Positions 1 through 4,558 of a stretch of 5,670 nt of DNA are shown here, piece after piece (position 1 is the stretch's first letter; each line of letters begins with the position of its first letter). The position numbers and the translations under genes were made by a program. Location: the NCBI GenBank assembly GCA_955652075.1, contig CATPAS010000354.1:1-5670 (forward strand). The letters run 5' to 3'. Below the pieces are notes generated by a model, which was given only the letters and a program-made list of their open reading frames with translations, was not told the origin of the DNA and ran no database searches. The DNA comes from an uncultured Gaiellaceae bacterium. GTDB lineage: Bacteria > Actinomycetota > Thermoleophilia > Gaiellales > Gaiellaceae.

Positions 1-320
1 ACGCTCGCGAGGTGATACGTCGCGGTGCCGTCCCCTCGGATGAGCGTGATCCCCTCGAAGCGCTCGCCGAGCTGGGCGCCGGCCTCGCGGTAACGCTCCT
101 GCCGCTCGCTCTGCCGCACCGGCCCGTCCTCCCACCCCAGGCCGAGCCACTCCAGGTCGAAGATGATCTCCTCCTCCCCGCCGGGCACGTTTCGCTGCGG
201 GTCGGTGTCGTCGATCCGGAGCAGCATCCAGTCGCCGAGGCTCCGATTGGCGACGGCGCTGAGGGCGTTACCGACGTGTAGGGAGCCGGTCGGGCTCGGA
301 GCGAAGCGGACTCTCTTCAT
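1..320 (-). CDS. gltX: Glutamyl-tRNA synthetase-like protein, N-terminal part (3' end off the left edge)
   Basis: Class I aminoacyl-tRNA synthetase of the GluRS family, which charges tRNA with glutamate in the cytosol. Only residues 1-106 are visible. The Rossmann-fold start RFAPSPTGSLHVGN (residues 5-18) holds the HIGH-type ATP motif (HVGN, 15-18). LLRIDDTDPQRN (33-44) matches the family's LRIEDTD block, with Asp37 where the amino-acid-binding Glu normally sits. EWLGLGWEDGP (57-67) and RQSERQERY (69-77) follow the usual order. The sequence then goes straight from YREAGAQLGE to GITLIRGDGTATYHLAS (90-106), the block that in E. coli GluRS lies some 85-90 residues further on. The intervening segment with the zinc-binding Cys/His cluster is therefore absent. 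The ATG at 320 is chosen because the conserved motif follows at once; a GTG two codons upstream is possible. The start lies 53 bp inside the upstream membrane-protein gene. It could be the cell's main GluRS or a shortened paralogue; the KMSKS region and anticodon domain are outside the window. Confidence 0.88.
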   Translation of the reverse strand, partial: MKRVRFAPSPTGSLHVGNALSAVANRSLGDWMLLRIDDTDPQRNVPGGEEEIIFDLEWLGLGWEDGPVRQSERQERYREAGAQLGERFEGITLIRGDGTATYHLAS

Positions 321-1239
321 CTCCACGCCAGTCTACGAGCCGGGTCCATAGCGCCCACACGCATACCGAGGCGATGACGATCAGGCTCCAGGCGACGGTC
401 ACGTGCGGCTGCGCGACGTTCGGGATCGCCCAGGTCGTCCAGCCACGCTTCACGACCTGCTCGAACCAGAAGTCGTTGGCGTAGTTTGCGAACCCGTAGC
501 AGAACATGAGGGCCAGGTATGCCGCGAGCGCCTGCCGCAGGCCGTAGCGCCTCACTTCGCCGACCCGACGCGAGAGCAGAAACGCAGTCAGCACGAGCAG
601 CAAGCCGTCCATGCCGTGGTGATGTCCGTGGTGCACCGCTGCGATGAAATTGGGAAGGCCCGGTCGCTCGGGCAGATACTCGCGGCTCAGGAACAGCCTC
701 CCGAGCCCCGGCACACCGTTCGAGTACAGGCCGAGGTCCGCAGTGAGCCACGGCAGCGCTCCAACCGTAAGGACGAGGGCGAATGCGATGCGGAACCAGT
801 CGGCTCTGCGCCACGGCCGTGCCGCGAGCCCGCCGGCTCTGGCCACGGCGTACGTCAGCAGGAGCACGAGCAACACGCCAACCGCAGGCAGGGCGTTCAC
901 GGGCTTCGCATCGAGGTTGGCCTCGGCGACCACTCCCGGCCAAAACGTCACCGCGCAGAGCACCGCGGCCACGATCGCCACGACCCGGTACCCCCGACCT
1001 GGGAGCCGCTCGTAGAGGAGCGCGACCAGCGCAAGGGCCACGAGTGAGAGAGGGAAGTTGGTGAAGACCACCGCGCGGCTCAGCCCGCCTTTGATGCCGC
1101 TGCCGGAGCCGGACACGTGGTAAAGCCCGGGTAAGCGGCTGTACGTCACCACGATCTCGGCTGTGACGACGGCGAAGAGCATCCAGACGAGAGGGACCTC
1201 GACCGGCAGCGGAGCGGCCTGTGGTTTTCCTGTCTGCAA
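268..1239 (-). CDS. Polytopic membrane protein of unknown function with His-rich motif
   Basis: A protein of 323 aa that I do not recognise. Hydrophobic stretches suggest about eight membrane helices, near residues 15-33, 57-77, 84-102, 116-134, 148-166, 209-223, 235-255 and 277-300. The segments 34-52 and 167-202 are hydrophilic loops. Just before the sixth helix lies AAVHHGHHHGMDG, with His at 203, 204, 206, 207 and 208 and Asp at 211, a plausible metal-binding patch. Trp and Tyr residues are frequent in the last third (YGFANYANDFWFE, 248-260). The tail is short, charged and probably cytosolic. The start is taken as TTG at 1239: an in-frame TAA at 1258-1260 bounds the frame, and the next clear option, ATG at codon 20 (1182), would cut into the first helix. 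It diverges from mutY across 32 bp and runs 53 bp into gltX, so the two are probably co-transcribed. Function cannot be assigned; a ligand-binding or enzymatic membrane protein is as likely as a transporter. Confidence 0.82.
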   Translation of the reverse strand: MQTGKPQAAPLPVEVPLVWMLFAVVTAEIVVTYSRLPGLYHVSGSGSGIKGGLSRAVVFTNFPLSLVALALVALLYERLPGRGYRVVAIVAAVLCAVTFWPGVVAEANLDAKPVNALPAVGVLLVLLLTYAVARAGGLAARPWRRADWFRIAFALVLTVGALPWLTADLGLYSNGVPGLGRLFLSREYLPERPGLPNFIAAVHHGHHHGMDGLLLVLTAFLLSRRVGEVRRYGLRQALAAYLALMFCYGFANYANDFWFEQVVKRGWTTWAIPNVAQPHVTVAWSLIVIASVCVWALWTRLVDWRGDEESPLRSEPDRLPTRR

Positions 1240-1254
1240 GATCAGCCGCCGTCC

Positions 1255-1260
1255 AGGTTA
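1255..1260 (-). promoter_or_regulatory. Candidate -10 element of the divergent membrane-protein gene
   Basis: On the minus strand TAACCT (TAnnnT) lies 15 nt before the TTG start at 1239. It is preceded at a 17-nt spacing by TAGACC (1283-1278), which matches four of six positions of TTGACA. It overlaps the plus-strand TACGCT by two bases, so the two promoters would open the same DNA segment. Predicted leader length is about 8-10 nt. This is a motif-level call only. Confidence 0.35.
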
Positions 1261-1264
1261 CGCT
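1259..1264 (+). promoter_or_regulatory. Candidate leaderless -10 element of mutY
   Basis: TACGCT fits the actinobacterial -10 pattern TAnnnT and ends exactly 7 nt before the mutY ATG at 1272, so transcription would begin at or next to the start codon. There is no purine-rich ribosome binding site in the gap. No convincing -35 box is seen. The call rests on spacing and on the same arrangement in front of the gene at 2174. Confidence 0.5.
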
Positions 1265-1271
1265 CGCCGTC

Positions 1272-1991
1272 ATGGAAGGTCTACTGCTTGCCTGGTTCAC
1301 AGAGCACGGGCGTGATCTGCCGTGGCGGAGGACTCGCGATCCGTACGCGGTCCTCGTCTCGGAGGTCATGCTGCAGCAGACCCAGGTGGAGCGCGTCATC
1401 CCGCGTTATCTCGCCTGGTTGGAACGGTGGCCGACTGTGGCGGCGCTCGCAGCGGCGTCGCCGGCGGACGTCATCCGGGAGTGGCAAGGACTGGGCTACA
1501 ACCGTCGCGGCCTGAACCTGCATTGCGCGGCGCGGCGAATCGCGGCGGACGGCTGGCCGGATGACCTGACGGAGCTCCCGGGCGTCGGGCCGTACACGGC
1601 TGCAGCAGTCGCGAACTTCGCGCTCGGCCGTGACGTCCTGCCGGTGGACACGAACGTGAGTCGCATCCAGGAACGGACGGGCCACCGCTTCTCCGCGGCA
1701 GCCGGCCAGGCGTTGATGGATCTCGGCGCGACGGTGTGCCTGGCACGCATCCCGCGCTGTGGCGTCTGTCCGCTTGCGTCGGCATGTCCCTCCCGAGGCC
1801 GGCGCTATGAGCCGCTGCGCAAGCAGTCCCGCTTCGAAGGCTCGTTCCGCCAACGGCGTGCGCAGACGCTGCGACTGGTGGCGGAGAGCGAGCGTCCGTT
1901 GAGCGACCTCGACCGCGACGCCGTCCAATCTCTAGCCCAGGACGGCCTCGTCCGGGTCGCACCATGTGGAACATTCGTCACGCTTCCGTAA
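1272..1991 (+). CDS. mutY: A/G-specific adenine DNA glycosylase (MutY type), short form
   Basis: Base-excision repair enzyme of the HhH-GPD superfamily, expected to remove adenine mispaired with 8-oxoguanine. The 239-residue product has LPWRRTRDPYAVLVSEVMLQQTQV (first and last parts at residues 16-20 and 30-39) with the catalytic Glu31. WQGLGYNRRGLNLH (71-84) follows, then the helix-hairpin-helix LPGVGPYTAAAV (102-113) and catalytic Asp126 in VDTNV. The iron-sulphur cysteines C156, C163, C166 and C172 have the exact C-x6-C-x2-C-x5-C spacing. After the cluster only about 65 residues remain (FEGSFRQRRAQTLRL, then a short wing-like DGLVRV segment). The NUDIX-like 8-oxoG-recognition domain of E. 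coli MutY (about 350 aa) is therefore missing, as in other compact actinobacterial forms. ATG at 1272 is preferred over GTG at 1221, because that extension would run into the divergent gene and adds nothing conserved. A TACGCT -10 element sits 7 nt before the ATG and no Shine-Dalgarno is visible, suggesting a leaderless mRNA. An endonuclease III-like activity is less likely given the SEVMLQQTQV signature. Confidence 0.92.
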   Translation: MEGLLLAWFTEHGRDLPWRRTRDPYAVLVSEVMLQQTQVERVIPRYLAWLERWPTVAALAAASPADVIREWQGLGYNRRGLNLHCAARRIAADGWPDDLTELPGVGPYTAAAVANFALGRDVLPVDTNVSRIQERTGHRFSAAAGQALMDLGATVCLARIPRCGVCPLASACPSRGRRYEPLRKQSRFEGSFRQRRAQTLRLVAESERPLSDLDRDAVQSLAQDGLVRVAPCGTFVTLP

Positions 1992-1993
1992 CC

Positions 1994-2004
1994 GTGTCCG
2001 ACAC
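1994..2004. repeat. Palindromic repeat copy 1 (GTGTC-C-GACAC)
   Basis: An 11-base perfect odd palindrome starting 3 bp after the mutY stop codon. With its flank (1991-2006) it matches copy 2 at 15 of 16 bases. The outermost G:C pair present in copy 2 is replaced here by C and C. It could be a regulator's operator, part of a transcript-end structure for mutY, or a dispersed intergenic repeat; the sequence alone does not decide. Confidence 0.6.
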
Positions 2005-2093
2005 CAGGCCGTGGCGAAAAGTGACGACACGGCAAGCGGCTCCGCTACAACGATTCGGCCAGATGCGGCACGACTTGGTGACCCGCACGGCAC

Positions 2094-2106
2094 GGTGTCC
2101 GACACC
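2094..2106. repeat. Palindromic repeat copy 2 (GGTGTC-C-GACACC)
   Basis: A 13-base perfect odd palindrome centred 101 bp after copy 1 and ending 67 bp upstream of the GTG at 2174. Its position upstream of the candidate promoter would suit an activator or repressor site. A dimeric regulator is one possible reader of such symmetry, but none is encoded next to it. Confidence 0.65.
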
Positions 2107-2160
2107 ATGACGTCGCTGCGAGGGACACGTCTCGACGGCACCGCGTTAGACCGGCTGGGC

Positions 2161-2166
2161 TACGAT
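2161..2166 (+). promoter_or_regulatory. Candidate leaderless -10 element of the gene at 2174
   Basis: TACGAT (TAnnnT) ends 7 nt before the GTG start, the same geometry and nearly the same hexamer as in front of mutY. No Shine-Dalgarno is present in CCGAGCC, the gap before the GTG. A good -35 box is not apparent at 16-18 bp. Confidence 0.55.
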
Positions 2167-2173
2167 CCGAGCC

Positions 2174-2575
2174 GTGACCGCTTCGATCTGGTTCTACCTC
2201 TTCCCGCTCTACATCATCGGCGGGCTGCTGCTCGTGCTCGGGGTGTTCGCGCTCCTCGGCCGGATCCAGGGCGGCCGCTTCCTCAAGCCGATCCTCAACT
2301 TCATGATGAAGCTGCCGCTGGTCGGGCGCCTGATGAAGAAGGCATCCCAGGCTGCGCTCGAGCGCCAGAACCCCGAGCTCGCGAGCGCGGTCAAGAAGCT
2401 GGAGCGCTCAGGCGTCGCCCGCGATCCAATGCGCGCCCAGCAGGCACTTTCGAGGCTCAGCGCTTCCGAACGTCAGGCCTACCTCGACGCGACTGCCGAC
2501 CAGACCGAGAACATCGCGCAGAACCGCCAGATGCGCCGCCAGCTCGAACGGGCCCGCAAGGGCAAGCGCCGCTAG
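2174..2575 (+). CDS. Small basic single-pass membrane protein, unknown function
   Basis: A hypothetical protein of 133 aa. Residues 4-29 form one strongly hydrophobic helix (IWFYLFPLYIIGG, then LLLVLGVFALLG). An amphipathic, positively charged segment follows (FLKPILNFMMKLPLVG, 36-51), probably lying on the inner membrane face. The rest is a charged, helix-prone cytosolic region rich in Ala, Arg, Gln and Glu (85-128, coiled-coil-like) ending in a basic tail, ARKGKRR. By the positive-inside rule the C-terminus is cytosolic. No catalytic motif or known domain is recognised. The GTG start is chosen because it directly precedes the membrane helix and has a -10 element at leaderless spacing. The TAG stop shares bases with the stop of the opposing acetyltransferase gene (CTAG, 2572-2575). 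A scaffold or membrane-associated accessory role is conceivable but unsupported. Confidence 0.8.
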   Translation: MTASIWFYLFPLYIIGGLLLVLGVFALLGRIQGGRFLKPILNFMMKLPLVGRLMKKASQAALERQNPELASAVKKLERSGVARDPMRAQQALSRLSASERQAYLDATADQTENIAQNRQMRRQLERARKGKRR

Positions 2576-3291
2576 AGCGGATGCCGTAGCCAGACGTTCG
2601 GCTCGGCGTGACGGCCCCTGCCGTCGCGTACGTAGAGCGGAGCAAGCATCTCCGGGACGATGTATTCGCCGTCGTCCGGGAACTGCATCCCGGTCCACTC
2701 TTCCCAGTCCGACACCGGGCAGTCCATGATCATCGACTCGGGCGCCGGAGCGAAGATCTCGCCGCCGATGCGTTCGTGCACGCGGATCCACGGATCGAAA
2801 TGCGAGCCGTCCGGCCGGCGCCACTCCATGTAGCGCTCGATCGGGATCAACGGGTACCGGGCCTTTAGCGTCGGCCGGACGGGAGCGATCAGCTCACGTA
2901 GCCCACCTGCCGCAGCGGCGCCGCGCATCTCCTCCAGCATCCTCGCCGCGAGACCCTGTGACTGGCGGTCCGGCCGCACCGAGATCGCGAGGGCCGAAAG
3001 CACCGTCGGCTCGCGCTCGCTTTCGAACGCACGCAGGAACGCCTCGTCCCAGCCCGCCGGCAGATCTGCATCGCTCCCGTCCCACGGAGTCGGCACCGAA
3101 TGCAACTCGGCCACCAACTCGTCGCCGTCGACCAAGGCCAGCTGGAAGTCCGGGAAGTCCTCATACAGCCGACCCCAGTACTTGTTCCCGGGAACGTTGT
3201 TCTGCAGGTACTCGGGAAACGTCTGCCGCGACAGGACCTCGAACCGGATCGCCCGCAGATCCGGCTCGTCCGCGTAGCGAACGAGCTTCAC
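2572..3291 (-). CDS. GNAT-family acetyltransferase-like protein
   Basis: A 239-aa protein with a GNAT-type acyl-CoA-binding core. LSALAISVRPDRQSQGLAAR (98-117) gives the strand plus the Q/R-x-x-G-x-G/A pyrophosphate loop, here Q110-S-Q-G113-L-A115. A helix (MLEEMRGAAAAGG) and the strand LRELIAPVRP (131-140) follow. The C-terminal part includes YPLIPIERYMEWRRPDG (146-162) and FDPWIRVHERIGGEI (165-179), which I recall from a group of uncharacterised actinobacterial GNAT proteins. The N-terminal 90 residues look like a substrate-binding region and include TFPEYLQNNVPGNKYWG (24-40). Substrate is unknown: a small amine, a peptide or an amino acid. The GTG start overlaps the ispF stop as GTGA, marking it as the fifth coupled gene of the operon; no Shine-Dalgarno is seen, as expected for re-initiation. 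The longer open frame upstream lies inside ispF and was rejected. Its stop interlocks with that of the convergent gene, and no terminator hairpin separates them. Confidence 0.85.
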   Translation of the reverse strand: MKLVRYADEPDLRAIRFEVLSRQTFPEYLQNNVPGNKYWGRLYEDFPDFQLALVDGDELVAELHSVPTPWDGSDADLPAGWDEAFLRAFESEREPTVLSALAISVRPDRQSQGLAARMLEEMRGAAAAGGLRELIAPVRPTLKARYPLIPIERYMEWRRPDGSHFDPWIRVHERIGGEIFAPAPESMIMDCPVSDWEEWTGMQFPDDGEYIVPEMLAPLYVRDGRGRHAEPNVWLRHPL

Positions 3292-3758
3292 GAGGATTCG
3301 ACGAGCGCAACCGCCTGCGCAGCGAGACCTTCGCGCCGGCCCGTGAAGCCCAGGCCGTCGGTCGTCGTCGCGCGCACATTCACCATTGCACCGACGACCG
3401 AGCTGAGCGTGTCGGCCATCTCGACGCGGCGCTCCGAGATACGCGGCTCTTCGCCGATCAGCACGCAATCGGCATTCACCACCGCGCCGCCCGCCTCGCG
3501 CACGCGCGCCACCGCGTCACGGAGCAGATCCAGAGACGAGACTCCCTTCGGCGTGGACGCGCCGGAGGGAAACAACGAGCCGATGTCGGCGAGCCCGGCC
3601 GCGCCCAGGACGGCGTCGATCAACGCGTGCGTGATCACGTCTCCGTCCGAGTGGCCTGCCAGACCGCGCGGCGAATCGAATTCGACGCCGCCGAGCACGA
3701 GTGGCGCGCCGTCCTCGAACGCGTGCGCGTCGACGCCGATCCCGACGCGCAGGCTCAT
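3288..3758 (-). CDS. ispF: 2-C-methyl-D-erythritol 2,4-cyclodiphosphate synthase
   Basis: MEP-pathway enzyme that cyclises CDP-methylerythritol 2-phosphate to MEcPP with release of CMP; the family is a cytosolic homotrimer. At 156 aa it has the usual length. Visible signatures are GVDAH (8-12) with metal ligands Asp10 and His12, LVLGGVEF (20-27), GLAGHSDGD (32-40) with the third ligand His36, DIGSLFP (58-64), and the C-terminal RATTTDGLGFTGRREGLA (129-146). The segment after DIGSLFP reads SGASTPKG instead of the common DTDPxxKG, a departure in the flexible substrate loop. ATG at 3758 overlaps the stop of the phosphatase gene as ATGA. AGGAG at 3771-3767, 8 nt upstream, is the only clear Shine-Dalgarno among the operon junctions. 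The gene is separated from ispD only by the phosphatase gene, and its stop overlaps the acetyltransferase start. Confidence 0.97.
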   Translation of the reverse strand: MSLRVGIGVDAHAFEDGAPLVLGGVEFDSPRGLAGHSDGDVITHALIDAVLGAAGLADIGSLFPSGASTPKGVSSLDLLRDAVARVREAGGAVVNADCVLIGEEPRISERRVEMADTLSSVVGAMVNVRATTTDGLGFTGRREGLAAQAVALVESS

Positions 3759-4558
3759 CCGAGCGGCTCCTGCCGTCCGCGACGCCGCTCGAACACCGTC
3801 ACCGTCTCGTAGCCCGCAGCGCGCAGGAGCTCGAGGGCCCGGTCGAAGTCCCGCCCGACGACGTCCGGCGAGTGCGCGTCGGAGGCGAGCGTGACGGGAA
3901 CGTCGCGCGCGCGGCACGCGGCCAGAAACTCGGGATGCGGATAGAGCTCGCGAACCGGCTTGCGAAGTCCCGCTGTCGAGACCTCCACGGCGACGCCGGA
4001 ATCCGCGATCGCATCCACCACCGGTCCGTAATCGAACGAGGCCGCACGAGCGCCGAAGATCTTCACGAGATCGGGATGCGAGAGCGAGTCGAACAGGTCA
4101 CTACGCGCAGCCGCCGCAAGCTCCTCGAAGTACAGCCGCCATGCTTCCTCGACGCCAACGGCGTCCACCAACCGAGGCTCCCCGTCCACGGCGAGCTCGC
4201 CGATGTAGTGCACCGACCCGAGCAGGTAGTCCCATGGATACGGCGCCAGGATCTCCCGCGTCTCGTCCTCTCGGCCCGGTGCGTAGTCCACCTCGAGCCC
4301 GAGCTTCACGGGCAGCCCCCTCCCGCGCGCGACCACGACCGCCTCGACGTACGGCTCGATGTCGTACACACAAAGGTCGGTCATGTAAGGCACCGTCCAC
4401 AGCGAGCGCGTCTGCTTGAAGTAGTAGATGTGCTCCGTGAACCCGATCTCGTCCACGCCGGCCGCATGAGCCGCTTCGACGAATGGATCGACCGACCACG
4501 TGTCGTGCGCGATCTCCTCATTCCCATTGCGGAGGTGCATGTGGTAGTCGACGATCAC
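3755..4558 (-). CDS. PHP-family phosphoesterase, histidinol-phosphatase type
   Basis: A 267-aa metal-dependent phosphatase of the polymerase-and-histidinol-phosphatase (PHP) superfamily; Bacillus HisJ is of the same length. The metal ligands are in the family's order: DYHMH (4-8, H6 and H8), FTEH (40-43), GLEVD (87-91), GSVHYI (114-119), SHPDLVKIFG (160-169), VEVSTAGLRKP (191-201) and ASDAHS (225-230). In HisJ these hold a multinuclear metal centre that hydrolyses L-histidinol phosphate, the penultimate-stage dephosphorylation in histidine biosynthesis. No other his gene is in the window and it sits between ispD and ispF, so the true substrate is uncertain; another small phosphomonoester is possible. 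The GTG start forms GTGA with the ispD stop, and the stop forms ATGA with the ispF start. No Shine-Dalgarno precedes the GTG. The longer upstream frame lies within ispD and is a shadow. Confidence 0.9.
   Translation of the reverse strand: MIVDYHMHLRNGNEEIAHDTWSVDPFVEAAHAAGVDEIGFTEHIYYFKQTRSLWTVPYMTDLCVYDIEPYVEAVVVARGRGLPVKLGLEVDYAPGREDETREILAPYPWDYLLGSVHYIGELAVDGEPRLVDAVGVEEAWRLYFEELAAAARSDLFDSLSHPDLVKIFGARAASFDYGPVVDAIADSGVAVEVSTAGLRKPVRELYPHPEFLAACRARDVPVTLASDAHSPDVVGRDFDRALELLRAAGYETVTVFERRRGRQEPLG
3767..3771 (-). promoter_or_regulatory. Shine-Dalgarno of ispF
   Basis: AGGAG lies 8 nt before the ispF ATG and inside the end of the upstream phosphatase gene. It fixes the start at 3758 and suggests ispF gets fresh initiation as well as coupling. 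The three neighbouring GTG junctions lack such a site. Confidence 0.6.

Larger units (their letters stand above)
1992..2173. other. Intergenic region between mutY and the small membrane-protein gene
   Basis: A stretch of 182 bp without a supported gene. It holds two copies of a 13-base identical block (GTGTCCGACACCA) forming odd palindromes centred at 1999 and 2100. It also holds a small hairpin, AGCG-GCTC-CGCT (2035-2046), with no T-run, and the probable promoter of the downstream gene near its right end. An open frame crosses it on the plus strand but is a shadow frame, with arginine/alanine-rich composition where it overlaps the next gene. Confidence 0.6.

Noticed and set aside
403..1047. 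Plus-strand frame of 214 codons antisense to the membrane gene
   Set aside because: Composition is that of a GC-rich antisense shadow. The opposite strand has a coherent multi-helix membrane protein.
1221..1271. GTG at 1221 as the mutY start, adding 17 residues
   Set aside because: It would overlap the divergent membrane gene, adds no conserved MutY sequence, and ignores the well-spaced -10 element in front of ATG 1272.
317..1399. Minus-strand frame of 360 codons overlapping the membrane gene and mutY
   Set aside because: Arginine-rich shadow of the membrane gene with no domain signature. It also runs antisense into mutY.
2035..2046. Hairpin AGCG-GCTC-CGCT as a mutY terminator
   Set aside because: The stem is only 4-5 bp and no T-run follows; it could easily be chance in GC-rich DNA.
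1966..2589. Long plus-strand frame of about 207 codons running from the mutY end through the next gene
   Set aside because: Arg/Ala/Pro-rich composition typical of a shadow frame. It overlaps the clearly better coding frame with a membrane helix at 2174-2575.
2707..2716. Third copy of the palindromic repeat (GTCCGACACC)
   Set aside because: Only half of the symmetry is present and it lies in acetyltransferase coding sequence.
3292..3468. Upstream extension of the acetyltransferase to about 298 residues
   Set aside because: The extra part is an arginine-rich shadow of ispF. The GTGA overlap at 3288-3291 gives a start consistent with the other junctions.
3759..3917. Longer ispF start 53 codons upstream
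   Set aside because: It lies within the phosphatase gene in a shadow frame. ATG 3758 has a Shine-Dalgarno and the standard IspF N-terminus.
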